A DNA stretch of 64,000 nucleotides from Sacculina carcini (GCA_916048095.2 OU696587.1:279001-343000), one strand, 5' to 3'; shown: positions 11,038-23,570, numbered from the stretch's first letter. Translations and numbers: made by a program. The notes: generated by a model from the sequence alone, not told the origin.

Positions 11038-12420
11038 GTGGAGAATATAGCTGATCAGATGACCAGGGTGGCCAGGAAGTGGCTTGTTCATCGTGACGCT
11101 GGTGACGAGGAGGTGGCAATATCAGCAGCTATTGCTACGAAGAAGAGTATCAAGGACACCGTTTGGGCGGCTCATCTGCCCCATCATTCAGGTGTCGAAA
11201 GGACGTTGTACCTGGGTCAACAATTGCGGAATGATTTGACGAGAGCCCATGTGAAGGCGGAGTTAGCTGGATGCGAGGCTTGTCAACGTATCGATCCAGC
11301 GGTGAGATAGGAGAACCTCGTAGGTCAGGGTAGTCTGGCCGTGGACAGGGACTGGTATCGAGTGGCAGCGGACGTCACTCATTACGATGCCGGCGTTTAC
11401 CTGTCGATGGTGGATTGTGGTCCATCACGTCTTGCCGTATGGCGCAGATTGCCGAATGAGACGGCGTTGTGCATTATAGCTCAGCTGCGGCAGATTGTGA
11501 TTGAGCGTGGGCCGTTTGAGGAGCTGTTAGTGGACAACTCGACGGCGTTCCGGTCGGCGGCGATGGAGCAGTTCGCCGACGAGTGGTGCATTTCTTTGCG
11601 ATTCCGAGCCGCATACGCCGCGCAAAGAAACTCAGGTGAGCACTATTGCCTCGAGGTGTATTTTCAGATAAGAGTGGCGTCTTCCATTTGAGACCGGCCG
11701 CAGGGAGGCTGATGACCAGACAGCAGCGTTTGCCGTTGGTGACGAGGTGTGGGTGAAACCGCCGATCCCGTCATGTACAACGCCGTGGACCCTCGGGAGG
11801 GTGACCAGGGTCGTCTCACAGCACGTTGTGTGCGTAGATGGCTGCCGCGCCATGTGCGCGACCTGCGCAAGCGTCGCTGTGCCGGCCATTGTGGAGCCAT
11901 AGACGAGACCGGCACTCATGGCGACGTGGAACCGACCAGCGGCGGTCGGGATGTGGATGCGACCGGCAATCGCAGAGATGTGGAGCCACCCGGTGGAGCC
12001 ACCCGGTGTAGCTTGGACCTGAGCGGTGATGGCGGACGAGACGAGGCTGCCGTTAGTCCTGGCGGTGACAGAACACCTGGCAGCCTGCCACCTGAGCGAC
12101 TGGCTATTGGCGAGGGCGTGGATGCGGACCGTGTGTCTGTGGAGCAGGAACCTGGTGAGCCCTCAGAGGACATGAGTGTACATACTGCTCGAGAGAATGG
12201 CGGAGAGGGCGTCGCGGCTGAGAGAGTCGAGGATGAGGCTGCAGTCGAGCAGCCGAGGCGTTCAACGAGGAGACGTCGACCGCCGGCATGGTTAAACGAG
12301 TACGTGTGTCTATCCGATGATGAAGTTTCACCGTGCGTGTTTGCAAGCGTGTTTGTTGTGAGCTTTCAGGTAAAAAGCTGGGGGAGATGTGGCGTTGTTG
12401 TCGAGTGGTGTGCGATGTGA
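11038..12420 (+). pseudogene. gypsy integrase remnant
   Basis: An HHCC zinc-binding region (HHSG...CEACQ) at 11180-11290 is followed by the core with ADVTHYDAG (first Asp) and LLVDNSTAFRS (second Asp). Sequence then jumps near 11640, losing the catalytic Glu, and resumes in another frame with the C-terminal FAVGDEVWVKPP-type domain (about 11725) and a basic RRSTRRRRPPAW tail. Stops and frame changes make it inactive. Confidence 0.75.
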
Positions 12421-12710
12421 CGTCATAGCGGTTCACTTGAGCCGAGTGGTGCGAGGTATGACGTTGCACGTTACTGCGCGCTGATTGGCCGCGACTTGAG
12501 CCTAGTGCCGGAGGCGTGTATCTGCTGGTGTATGTGAAGCTCGCTTTGCGAGCGGTCGAGCGTCATTCGGTTGGTGGCCTGTGCGTTATAAGCATCGTTG
12601 CAGTGTGTTCGAGAATATTTCTGCTCGAGTGGACGAATTCTCGTCGTGTGCGCGGGTTACCTGCGCGAAGGTGAGAGGGCTTTGCCCCGTTGTTTCTCTG
12701 CTTGATTACA
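12388..12710 (+). repeat. LTR of the gypsy remnant (about 323 bp)
   Basis: A polypurine tract GCTGGGGGAGA (12377-12387) is followed directly by TGTGGCG; the segment ends TTACA near 12710, where a LINE tail abuts. The partner LTR is not in the window, so the right end is approximate. Confidence 0.6.
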
Positions 12711-12819
12711 TACATATATACATATACATACATACACAAACATGCTCTTATACATAGACATATACACATGAGTTTTGAGTACAATAAGGAGGAATATAAA
12801 ATGGATAGCTGAATGGAAT

Positions 12820-14305
12820 CATAGTTTGGCGAAAGGAGTGAGAGTGTGAGAAGCAGGATCAAACGAGATGTCAAAAAAGTGATTTTGAAGTCTGGAAGCA
12901 AACATGCGGTAGGAAGAAGATGAAGTAATATGAGAAGGAAGAGAATTATAGATGCGCGGTCCGAAGAAAGTAAAAGATTTAGAGGACCACGAAGATTCAT
13001 TAGTGGCCCGAGGACAGATGAGGGGAACAGGTCTACGAGAAGAAACATTATCAGAACGAGTTAAAAGACTGACTAGGTAGGGCGGTTGACTAGGATCATG
13101 AAAGAGTTTGAAGATTAGACAGCAAAGACGAAAGTGGATACGAGAGACAATTGGAAGCCAACGAAACTTAAATAGAAAACTGGAGGTATGACGGCAAGGA
13201 GTAGGGTGAAGAACAAATCGGCAAGATTGGTCAAGAACACGTTGTAGTATTTTTAGGGAAGAACGAGGTAAGCTACATTATAGTGAGTTGCAATAGTCTA
13301 ATCTAGAGAGTATAAGAGAATTAACAAGTTTAATAGATGAAGATTGATCGAGACAGGGACGAATGGGATAGAGTGAACGTAGGATCAGACGACAAGTGCG
13401 TGCGACGGAGCGAATGTTATCTACAAAGGAGAGCGAAGAATAAAAAATATTACCAAGATTTCGAACGGTAACGGCTAGAGGAACTGAAAGCAGCGGAGGA
13501 CTAATGCACGGAGGATGAATAGGGAGAAACTCAGACTTTGAAGTGTTGATGAGAAGATTGCGAGCTGCAGCCCAAGAAGAAATATCTGAAAGCACGTCAG
13601 ATAGCAGGGAAGGAGAATGAAAAGGAATCGGGATGTAAAACTGAATATCGTCAGCATAGATATGAAAACTTATAGAGTGTTTACAAAGAATAGGACAAAG
13701 AGAAGACATGTACAGATTAAATAACAAAGGACCAAGAATGGAGCCCTGTGGAACACCATGACGTAGAGCTACCGAAGAAGAGATACAGGAATTAAATTTT
13801 ACAGCATAAGTCCGATCACTGAGATATGATTTGAGAAGGGAGAGAGCACTAGAGCAGATACCAAGATGAGAGAGATCACGAAGAAGAATAGAGTGATTAA
13901 CCAAATCAAAGGCAGAAGACATATCAAGGAGAACAAGCAAGACAGACCGACGGTAAGAGAAGTGGGATAAAACGCCATAGGTTACAGAGATAAGAACAGA
14001 CTGAGTGGAATATGAAGGACGGGAGCCAGATTGGTAAGGATCAAGAAATTGGTTAATGAAGGGAAAAAGTTGAGAAGAGATGGCAGATTCAAGAAGTTTG
14101 GAAGGGAAGCTGAGAACAGAAATAGGCCGATAATTTTTAATAACAGTTGGATCTAATGTGGGTTTTTTAAGGTTAGGGTAGATTGTAGCATGTTTATCAG
14201 CGAGAAAAGCGCCATGGAGGAAAGAACTATTTATCAAATGAAGAAAATAGGGCAAAAGGGAAGGAATCAATTCAGAAATTGCCTTAAAATTTATAGGATC
14301 AGAAG
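12820..14305 (-). pseudogene. LINE B ORF2, RT half
   Basis: RT motifs in order: VIKNYRPIS, DPYQSGSRP, LLDMSSAFDLVNH, HGVPQGSILGPLLF and the catalytic YADD. An in-frame TAA at about 13278 follows LDYCNSL; reading then continues in C-terminal sequence (SLPSH-type region) to about 12820. Downstream of the endonuclease half it would be one frame if the gypsy insert were absent. Confidence 0.85.
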
Positions 14306-14310
14306 GAGAG

Positions 14311-14617
14311 TGATATGAAAGATTGGCCTCAACGATAGGCTTTATTCATCACAAAACACACATCTCCTGAAACAAAAGAAAGTACACATGGATATGTAAA
14401 CCATAAAACGTTATATATACAGGATAATTGTAAGTACGCAATTAAACAAAATGATTGCCCAAAATGTGCTATTTACAGAATATTTAATACACAAATATAC
14501 CCGGAGATGTGCACGCAAAACACGATGGTGAAAGACAAAATATGTTGTTGTTGTTATACAGAAAATACCCACAGCGCTGCCAGATGAACGCACAAAAATA
14601 GCCAAGATTTCATAACA
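14311..14617 (-). repeat. 3' LTR of gypsy B1
   Basis: 307 bp, TGTTATGAAATC...CATATCA read on the minus strand. It carries ATGAATAAA (polyadenylation-like AATAAA) near 14341. It differs from the right LTR by several substitutions and short indels, such as an extra GTT repeat near 14545. Confidence 0.9.
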
Positions 14618-14771
14618 ATCTCCCCCTCTAAAAATCGCAAGCATAGTCTCCAAAACGACTGGGCGGTCTACGGACGCGACTCGACTTTCGGACAGTCTGA
14701 ACCTCATCACTAGCTTCGACTCTACTTTCGACGTTTGCTTCGCCACCAGTCTCATCCGAGTGTCTGGATGT

Positions 14772-17700
14772 CTATGGTCCGGAAGGATCTGAGTTTGAAA
14801 AATCAGTATTCGCCGGAGTGGTAGGGCTCGACGCGTCACCTCGAGTCGCCGGTTCATTCACAGCATCACTGGAGATAACAGTAGACTCACGAACAGTAGA
14901 AATATGTGATGGTGCCAAATGTCTTGTAGATACGGTCGTTTCGACACCTGCTCGATTTCGAATATGAGCATAATGTGGATTTGCCTGTATGAGTTCCACT
15001 TCTTCAACAAGAGGTTCATTTTTGCTTGCCCGTATGTGGCGCTTCAGAAGAACAGGACCTGGATGACAGAGCCAAGAAGGAACCCACGCACCTGAAGAAG
15101 AACGTCGTGTGAAGTTGAATAATCTTTCATGTGGAGTTGAATTGATAGATGTGCACAACAACGAGCGTATAGAATGCAAAAAATCCGGCAAAACAGTCTG
15201 CCAGTGCTGTGTCTGAAGACCACGAGACTTCAGATCCATCAAAACACTTTTCCATATGACTCCGTTAAAACGCTCAACCTGACCATTTCCTTGTGGATTA
15301 TAGCTCGTTGTTCTGCTGCACGCTATTCCTTTTCTCATTAAGAAATCTTGAACATCCCTGCTCATGAAAGACGATCCTCTGTCGCTGTGTATGTATGCCA
15401 GCATACCAAAATGCAGAATAGATGCGCAAGGCAGTCGATGACGGTAGCGGCAGTCATGTTCGAACAAGGATACACAAACGGAAAACGAGAATACTCGTCT
15501 ATGATATTCAGAAAATAGCAATTCTTATCTTTGCTTGGTAGAGGTCCCTTGAAGTCTATATTTAAACGTTCAAATGGTTGTGTTGCTTTAATTAGACTAG
15601 TCTTCTCAGGTCGATTAAATCTTGGTTTGACTTCGGCATACACTTTGCATGACCGGATGACCTGTCGAACATCCTCTACAGAATATGGCAAATTCTTGAT
15701 CCTGACGAAATGACACAGTTGAGTGACGCCAGGATGACATAAAGCTTCGTGGAGAGACCTCAACGCATCGGCACCACTGCAAGCTGCTCCACAATGAGGC
15801 CTGGAGAATATGTCAGGAGTCACATTCTCGTGACCTGGTCGGAAAACAATGTCGTAGTCGTAACAGGACAGCTCTAGACGCCAACGCAAAATTTTGTCGT
15901 TCTTTATCTTACTTCTATGTTGCTTGTCAAACATTAAGCTCACAGATCTCTGATCAGTCCGTATGATGAAACGTCTTCCAGTTAGACGTAGACGCCAGTA
16001 TTCCAGAGTTCCAGTATGACGCCAGTGACGGACTGCTTCGATGATGGCCTGGGCTTCTTTTTCCACCGATGCGTATAATTTCTCGGGCCCTTGAAATGTT
16101 CTTGAAAAGAACGCTACAGAGCGTCCATTCTGAGCCAGTACAGCGGCGATCGCCACGTCGGACGCGTCAGTTTCCACGTCAAAAGGAAGTGTCTCATCAA
16201 TCGCTTGCACCACTGAATTTTCTATTTCACCCTTGAGTTTTTCGAAAGCGATCTCAGCTTCCTTGGAGACTGGAAAAGTAGTGGTGCTGCTTAACGGGTG
16301 AACCTTCTGAGAGTAGTTGTGGATCCAATGCGAATAATACGCAAACAAACCCAATGATCGATTCAGTGACTTTCTGCCCTTAGGTACAGATAATTCACGT
16401 AGAGGACGAAGTCTCTCTGGATCTGGGCGTTTCTTACCATCTTCCACCACATAGCCTAGAATACTGAGACACTTCGTCGAGAATGAGCATTTTTCATCGT
16501 TGTAGCTGATGTTTCTTCTTTTCGCCGCTGCCATGAATTTTTCAAGGTTTGAGTCATGCTCTTCTTGAGTCATATCACATATGGTGACGTCATCCAAGTA
16601 GGCAAACGTCCCAGAGAGCTGTTCTTCCTGAATCAAAGAATCCATGATCCGTTGAAAGCAGGCGACGCCGTTCGTAACTCCGAATGGAATTCGAGTAAAC
16701 TGATATAAACGGCCGCCAGCTTGAAACGCCGTATATGGCTTATCTTCATTCTGAATCGGGATCTGATGATACGCACTCCTCAAGTCTATCGTGCTGAAAA
16801 TTCGGTAACGCTCAATTTTGTCCACGGTATCGTCAATTCGTGGTAAAGGGTAGCTGTCGAGAAGCGTGAACTTGTTTACTGTCTGTGAATAATCAACAAC
16901 CATGCGCAATTTCTTCGTGCCATCTTTGACCACAACAATCTGTGCACGCCAAGGAGAATTCGACGGTTCAATGACTCCTTCCTTCAACAGCCGCTGAGTC
17001 TTTTCCTCGATGAATAACCGATCTTGATGTGAGTACCTCCTGGACTTGGTTGGAATCGGATGACAATCTTCTGTCATGTTTTTGAAAAGTTCAGGTGGGT
17101 CCACTTTCATGGCACTGAAGCCACAGACAACGAGAGGTGGCAGATCTCCACCGTACTTCAAAACGACATTGTCATGCATCTGCTGAAAATGTTGACCTAG
17201 AATAATATCTGAACACAATTGAGGCAGGACTGTCAAACGCACCCTATCGTATTGTCGACCATTAACTCTGATATTGACCAAACAGTGTCCAGACGTTCGC
17301 GTGGAGAACGACGTTGAAGACATGGAAACAGTACTGGGTGATGGCTGAACAGTTAGCGAGTGGCGTTTAACGAGACACGGATGAATGAAACTTTCCGAGC
17401 TACCACTATCTACGAGACCGTCAACCTCCTCGTTTGCAATGAAAACCTTCACAGCCGCCTTTGACAATGAGCTCGGAGTGGCTGCCGACGTAGTAGATGC
17501 TATCATTTTGCCGCCAGAATCCACGTATGTTTTTGCAGCAGCTGTTGTCGGCCTTCCACGACACACTTTGGCAAAATGACTAATTTTCTGACATTTATGA
17601 CAGACAGCTTCTCGAGCAGGACACCTTGAGCGAGGGTGTCTTTGTAAACCACAAAAGAAACATTTCGCACTCACAGCACATGTAACAGCAGTGGTGTCAT

Positions 17701-18274
17701 TATTTTCACAGACTGAGTCGGCCGGGACACATGCCGCATGAGTTTCACCGTAGACAACAGAGTTATTCCGAGCCGACTCTAGAGCTCGCACTTGGTCAAA
17801 CATGGTAGTCAGCTCCAATGTTGTATTCTCCAGGAGGCGCTGTCGTATAGCTGACGACTGAAGTCCAGCAATGAATGCGTCACGTATAGACTCTTCACAA
17901 TGTTTCGTTGAAGTGACGGCCTGGAAATTGCACTCTCTGCTGAGAACTTAGAGAGCCTGAAAATACTCGTCAAGAAACTCTCCCACCTGCTGACGCCGAG
18001 TGGCCAGTCGGTGACGGGCAAACACTTCGTTTGACGGTCTGACATACTGCGACTTGAGACACTTGATAGCTTTTTCGTACGTATCACAGTCAGAAATAGT
18101 ATCGTACACCTTTGAAGACATAAAATTGACTAGTAGACCCAACTTGTTGGCGCTTACTTGAGGAACGACTGTCAGAAGAAGCTCGAAAGTTTTGAACCAG
18201 TGTTTCCACTCTTGTGTCGCTGAAGACGAGGATGGGTCACAGTCCAACCTCTCTGGTTTGAGAAAGCGTTCCAT
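14772..18274 (-). pseudogene. gag-pol of gypsy B1 (one stop, one frameshift)
   Basis: Starts at ATG 18274. Gag continues into two zinc knuckles (CFFCGLQRHPRSRC and CHKCQKISHFAKVC), protease (LVDSGSS), RT (LRMVVDYSQ, catalytic YLDD), RNase H (VETDASD) and integrase (NIDFKGP; SDRG with the Glu of GNGQVE 35 residues after Asp). A TAA at 17948-17950 interrupts gag in the otherwise same frame, and integrase shifts frame near 15410. A single gag-pol frame is usual for Tf1/sushi-type self-primed elements. No envelope gene and no clear chromodomain. Confidence 0.88.
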
Positions 18275-18284
18275 CTTATCGGAT

Positions 18285-18302
18285 TGTTTTGTGATGAATA
18301 AA
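18285..18302 (-). other. Putative self-priming primer-binding site
   Basis: These 18 bases, one base from the 5' LTR, are the exact reverse complement of 18334-18351 within that LTR (also present in the left LTR at about 14341). In the sense RNA the 5' LTR segment could fold back on this site, as the 5' end of Tf1 RNA does. No tRNA-like CCA complement is seen. Confidence 0.65.
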
Positions 18303-18303
18303 T

Positions 18304-18606
18304 TGATATGAAAGATTGGCCTGAACGATAGGCTTTATTCATCACAAAACACACATCTCCTGAAACAAAAGAAAGTACAAATGGATATATGAACCATAAA
18401 ACGTTATATATACAGGATAATTGTAAGTACACAATTTTCAAAATGATTGCCCAAAATGTGCTATTTACAGAATATTTAATACACAAATATACCCGGAGAT
18501 GTGCACGCAAAACACGATGGTGAAAGACAAAATATTTTGTTGTTATACAGAAAATACCCACAGCGCTCCCAGATGAACGCACGAAAATAGCCAAGATTTC
18601 ATAACA
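18304..18606 (-). repeat. 5' LTR of gypsy B1
   Basis: 303 bp, partner of 14311-14617. Ends are TG...CA. It is followed by GAGAG, which matches the base context left of the other LTR. Confidence 0.9.
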
Positions 18607-18619
18607 GAGAGAAAGACAA

Positions 18620-20011
18620 TTAAGTTGATGAGATAAGGGCAGTTAAGTCAGTCACACTAAGATGATTAAATGATGAAAAATGATGAGGTGAGGAAATGTG
18701 TCTGAGAGGAGATAATGAAGGAGGAATAACGGAAAGCAACGAATTGACTTTATCCTCAAAGGAGGTAGAAAATTGTGAGGCTGTTATATTGGAAGAAATA
18801 GAACGCGAACGAAGACCACAAAGAGAATTCGAAGTAGCCCATAAAGATTTGGGAGAGCGAGAAAGAGAAGAAAGACGAGTTTTATAGAAGTTACACTTGG
18901 CGAGAGAATGGGAAGAAATGTAAGATGATCGAGCCGAGCAAAACGATAGCCAATCAGATGAAGAACGAGACCGTCGCCAATAACGTTCGAGACGGCGCTG
19001 AGAACATTTAAGGCTACGGAGATTAGAATTGAACCAAGGAAGAAGGCGAGGAGAAAGAGAAGCGCATGTCCGAAGGGGAAAAATGCAATCATTAATAGAC
19101 GTAAGAGCAGCAGACAAACACGGAAATAATTCGGCAGGAGAAAGTGAGTACAGAAAATGGATAGGAAGAAAATAATCCAGGAGTGATAGGAACGAGGATG
19201 GGTCAAATTTCTTATAGTTACGATAAGTGAAAGAAGAATTAATGGGAGGAGGAGAAAACAGAATTGAGGTTAAAAGGAGACTGTGATCGGAGATTGACGG
19301 ATCTGGAGGAATGGTGAGAACGTCCGGAGGATGGCAATCAGAAGAGATGAAAGGCAACGGAGACAGAATTAAGTCAAGGGTATGGCCAGAGGTATGAGTA
19401 GGAGAAGAGTTGCAAAGAAACAAACCATGAGATTCAAGCATAGAGAGAAAGCCTAAGCAGTAGGGGTTACGGGAGGGAGAATCAGTCCAAAAATTGAAGT
19501 CACCTAGAATCAAGAAATTGCTAGAAAAAGACGTAGTGACAGCCTCAAGGAGAGGGGAATATTCATCAAGGAACAACGGAGAAGTGCGATAAATGTGCGT
19601 GTGATTGTGTCGATATAATATAAGTAAGCAGAATGCAGAGTGGTTAGGAACATAAAGAGAAAGGGCTAGAAATTCAAATGAAGAAGGAGGGGGAATCAAA
19701 CTAGAGATAGGGGAAATGGAGAGAGAGTTTGAGAAAATGAAACCAACGCCGCCACCAGAGGATTTACAATTAGAGCGAGCCTTGTGAATAAAATTAAATG
19801 GTGATACGTTGGAGGAAAACAGCGATACATCTGGCTCAAGTAACCAAGTTTCAGCGAGACAGAGAATGGAAAGGTCATAAGAAGAGCAGAAGTTTAAGAT
19901 ATGATCGGTTTTATGTCGGCACGATCTAATATTTACAAAACCAATGGAGGCGCGATACATACGCTCTGATCCAGGAGAGGGAAGAATATGATTGACCGGA
20001 GATGGAGACAT
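18620..20011 (-). pseudogene. LINE B ORF2, endonuclease half
   Basis: 463 open codons from an ATG at 20011. AP-endonuclease motifs: VNIRSC, LAETWL, ILGDFNFW and ISDHSLL, then a Ser/Arg-rich linker toward RT. The frame is cut by the gypsy insert at 18607. It starts about 190 bases below the ORF1 stop. Confidence 0.85.
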
Positions 20012-20200
20012 AGGTGGTGAAGATGATGACTGAGGTGATGAAGAGATAGATTGAGAGGGGTGAGAAAATGAGTAAAAAGAGGATAGTCAATGATTAGATT
20101 TCGGGGATTGAGCCAACGAAATTAGATCAGAATCAGAGGTGGCGGTGCGGCGGCGGATTGAATCCCGGATGGCAGTGAAGGAAGGGCACGAAGTGTCAAA

Positions 20201-20836
20201 TCAAGAGTGAGAATGGGAATGGTTCCGGCCCGAGCGCCCACAATTACAACATTTGGAAGGAGCTGAGCGCGGACAATCAGATGAAGAATGATCACCAGAG
20301 CAGTGACCACACATTACACGGCTAGAACATTGCGTTGATTTGTGCCCTAGGCCGGCACATCGTGAGCAGCGAGCGACCCAATATCTGTCGAACACTGGGC
20401 AGGAATGGAAGCCAACAAACAAGCGGTCGCCAATCGAGCGGATCAGAGAACGAACAGATGGAGAGAGGGACAAGACAGCGTGAGATACGTTATTCTTTGG
20501 CTTGGTGAAGAAAAGAAACATCAAGTCAGAGTCCGGAATATTGGCAAGTGGCGGGTTTTTCAGCCGGAGGGATTTGACGAAATTATCCGGGGAGATTCCC
20601 GCCGGAACATTTGCCAGAGTAATCTTGGGCCGGAGTGGAGCAGCAGATGGGACGTGAATCTCGACATCTGGTACAGCAGCGCGTAGTTTAGAAGCAGCCC
20701 GCTCAGCGGCGCCAGCAGAAGAGCAACGCAAGACGAGACCTCCACCTGACGTAGTGCGTGAACCAGCAGTTGGGACATCCTGAAGAGCAGTCTCCACTAA
20801 ATTGGGTACGACGGGTGCTTCGTTGCGTGACTTCAA
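20201..20836 (-). pseudogene. LINE B ORF1 zinc-knuckle protein, 5'-truncated
   Basis: About 211 codons. An RRM-like stretch (ITLANVPAGIS) is followed by knuckles CSRCAGLGHKSTQC and CGHCSGDHSSSDC and a degenerate third (CCNCGRSGRNHS). This gag-like ORF1 form is known from I, Jockey and some L2/CR1-group LINEs and binds element RNA. Upstream sequence departs near 20850, so the N-terminus is missing. Confidence 0.75.
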
Positions 20837-20878
20837 AACGACATCATAGCTGCATCATAGTACCTCGTATACACACGA

Positions 20879-21748
20879 TTACCCTACAGCCTCTAATAAT
20901 TTTTCCTTCCTCACACTGTCATATGCCTTTTTAAAGTCTATTGACGCTACATATAACTCTTTTCGCCTTTGGTATGACTTCCTTATGCAATACCGCAGTA
21001 CAAATATATTATCTTCTATTCTTTTTCCCTTTGTGAATCCCGTCTGCTCGTCCTTCTCAGCCTCATTTCTTCTCATGTGGTTATTTATCCTCTCACTAAT
21101 AATCCGCATGAATATCTTATAAGAAACATCTGTTAATGTTATCGGTCTTAGATCTTTCGCTTGCGGCCTGCTTACTTTCGGTACCATAATCGTTTTTGAC
21201 ACCTTCCATTCGTCCGGAATTTCTCCCTTTTCCATTATTTGGTTCAGACTATCCCTTAGAGCTACCATGCATGAATCCTTCTCCAGAAAAATCTTATACA
21301 ACTCCGGCTTTAATCTATTTGGCCCCGCAGCTTTCCCCTTCTTTATACTCTTCAAACTATCCTTTATTTCCTCTATTGATATTTCGTCCCCATTCATTTT
21401 CTTACATTCCAAATCCATTTTCCCGCACATATCCAGATGCTCTCTAAACACTCCGGGTAATCTGTCTCCCTCATTCGTTGTTATTACCCCTGTTCCTTCC
21501 TCTCCCAGCTTCATTTCATATTCCAGTCGTCTCTCTTCGTTCCACACCATTTCTAATCTAGTATTGTCTCTGGTAGACTTTCTTCCAGAACTCCTCAATC
21601 TCTATTATTGTGTCCTCCTGACTCAGCCTCACTCCCTCCTTGAATACTCGTACTTCCTCATTCCTTTTCGTACCCTGTCGTCTCAGCTTATTTATATTCT
21701 CCCATAATTTTTTACTCTGATTTCTCCCGCTTCTTATTTCATTGGTAA
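20879..21748 (-). pseudogene. LINE C reverse transcriptase N-terminal part
   Basis: RT motifs KKGKAAGPNRLKPELYK, IPDEWKVSK, LRPITLTDVSYKI, EQTGFTKGKR and IDFKKAYDSV (first catalytic Asp). A frameshift lies near 21580. The YxDD motif and beyond are absent. The motif style differs from LINEs A and B, so it is a separate clade that I do not name. Confidence 0.8.
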
Positions 21749-22560
21749 TGTGGCGTACACACTTGCTCACACACACATGTTTCTTTTGTATTGATTGTCG
21801 TTGTATTATTTTAGTTTATGCGTTGCATGTTTATGTTGTGCGTGTGTTTGCGCTATATGCGTTGCGTGTTTGTTTCATTGCATAAATTAATAATATTTTA
21901 TAAATTTACACACTTCGCAATATGCTTGTATGTATCTTCGCACCGTGCACACCACCGGATGTGATATTTTCGTCACCTATTTGCGCCGTGTGTTTACGTC
22001 GCCGTCTGGATATGTCATCGCCGTCTGGCTATGTCGTGTTTGTGTCGCGCTGTATATCCGCACCGCCTGTGTGCTTGTGTCTGTCTGTCTGAGCCGCCTG
22101 TGTGCGCTGCCCATTCTCCACGCAAGCCGATGGAAGTGCTACTATGTGTTCACACCACCCACGACGATGGTAGTCCAGCTATTTCCCGCGACAATTCACA
22201 CGACTGTCTGCTCAAACGCCGCACGGCACGTTACAGACGGTCACGTGACCGGTGTCCTACATGGAGTGAAGGGATTCCGGCTGCTGCTAGACATAGGTGG
22301 ATTCCGGCTGGTGTTGGACAAGCCAGTCGAGAATAGTGCGTGCTGTCACAGAGTGCTAGAGTTGTTCGCTCGCTTCATTGTGTTCCCGCTACTCATTTGT
22401 GCTCACCGTGTATTCGTGTCCAGCCGCTGCGGGTATCGTATCTTATTGTATTGTTTCGTAATTGTAATTATGTATTAATGTTATGTAAATGTGTGAATGT
22501 AATATATAGCTGATTTACTAATTGTCTTCTATGCATGTTTAACCGTACTTAACTAGTGTA
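21749..22560. mobile_element. 812-bp insert in LINE C, possible solo LTR
   Basis: Starts TGTGGCG, ends GTGTA, flanked by GGTAA (21744-21748) and GTTAA (22561-22565), a 5-bp near-duplication. Removing it rejoins LINE C reading (ITV/TNEIRSG). Internal sequence is GT- and CG-rich with no convincing coding frame. Solo LTR is the likeliest reading. Confidence 0.5.
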
Positions 22561-23334
22561 GTTAACAGTAATCTTTTCCTCGTGCCGTGAAATCTCCTCT
22601 TTGATTTGGTATTGCACTATTCTCTTCTGTTTCTGATATTCTTCGTCTAACCTTTGTTTTGCCTTTTCGTCTCCAGCATTCCTCCGTCTCCTGTTTATCC
22701 ATTTTCTGAGTTTAATTGCCTTCTTTATGTCCTCATTCATCCAAACTGTCTCCATCGTGTCCCCTCTCACCCTCTTCTTGTATGTCTTTTCAGCACTTTG
22801 TCGGCTGATTCTTTCATTGCTCTTTCTAATCTGGTTATGTCCATTTCTTTAACCCTCTGACATTTTTCCCCAACTTCGTCCACGTACACTTTCAATGATG
22901 CCTCGTCTCTTCGGTATTACTCAATCGTCTCAACTTTTGTGAATCTCCCATCTGCCTCCTTCCCTGTGAGCACCACCTCTAAAAGGTTATGATCGGAAAT
23001 GTCTAATGTTTCTCTTTTAACATCTATTATCATTCTGTTGAACCTTTCGTACAGCTTTCTGTTTGCCATTGCAGAATCTATGACACTTCTTGATCCTCTC
23101 CCTTGCCACGTGTACACCCCCTGACATCTTGTATCCCCATTCAACAAGATAAGATTGTATTTGACAATCCACTCGTTAATGATAAAATCGTTAATGATAC
23201 TCGTTAATGAAATGCCCCTCCTTTATTCTCTTTTTGCTCCCCTATAGAACCAATGTGCCCGTTAAAATCTCCTATTATTAGCAAAGCATTTTCATTATTT
23301 CTTCCTATTTCTTCCTCTATTTCCTTTTTAATGT
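22561..23334 (-). pseudogene. LINE C endonuclease C-terminal part and linker
   Basis: Reads GDFNGHIG near 23265, then an intact stretch with SVIDSAMAN and ISDHNLLEVVL (22917-23147), then a basic linker (WINRRRRN) at 22549-22770. Multiple stops and frame changes. Confidence 0.75.
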
Positions 23335-23570
23335 TATAACGTCGGAATATGGAAAAGGCGTGGAACAAACCAACACTATATTATTCAAACACACGACACA
23401 AGACCTACTCAAAGACTGAATCCAACCCCGATCGAACTTACCATTTGACCTCGCAATTGTTACGCCCTGTTACCCGATTGGCTGAACAGTTACACGTCAT
23501 CGTCTCAATAACCGCACAAAGGCAACAAACACAATATGAGAGACAATAATGGATCACCATAGACACTACA
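23335..23570 (-). repeat. 3' LTR of gypsy C1
   Basis: 236 bp; differs from the right LTR by a handful of substitutions (such as CTACTCAAAG/CTACCCAAAG). The same length is recovered on the right once the nested insert is removed. Confidence 0.9.

Larger units (their letters stand above)
11009..12710 (+). mobile_element. 3' remnant of a Ty3/gypsy element
   Basis: Starts abruptly after tandem unit 2 with integrase sequence and ends in a polypurine tract and LTR. Gag, protease, RT and RNase H are missing, so this is a 5'-truncated copy. A further internal deletion removes the integrase Glu region near 11640. Confidence 0.75.
14311..18606 (-). mobile_element. Ty3/gypsy element B1, probable self-primed type
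   Basis: 4296 bp inside LINE B, flanked by GAGAG (14306-14310 and 18607-18611). LTRs are 307 and 303 bp. Polypurine tract on the minus strand is AGAGGGGGAGAT next to the left LTR. The site next to the right LTR has no TGG tRNA-primer start; instead 18 bases are complementary to the element's own LTR (see findings). Gag-pol is essentially one frame with one stop and one frameshift. Confidence 0.9.
12711..20860 (-). mobile_element. LINE B (L2/CR1-like), interrupted by a gypsy element
   Basis: Minus-strand LINE: ORF1 zinc-knuckle protein 20201-20836, ORF2 endonuclease 18620-20011, ORF2 RT 12820-14305. ORF2 is cut between 14310 and 18607 by a gypsy element flanked by GAGAG. The 3' end at about 12711 runs into TACATATATACATA repeats. 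The 5' end lacks the start of ORF1. Fragments of the same or a close family lie at 31260-32035, 44800-45372 and 45600-46745. Confidence 0.85.

Noticed and set aside
11749-12420. Independent Gly/Arg-rich gene
   Set aside because: Part of it is an out-of-frame reading of the gypsy integrase C-terminal domain, and it ends in that element's LTR.
21930-22478. 182-codon ORF in the insert of LINE C
   Set aside because: Cys/Val/Arg-rich composition comes from GTG/CGC-rich LTR-like sequence; no domain recognised.
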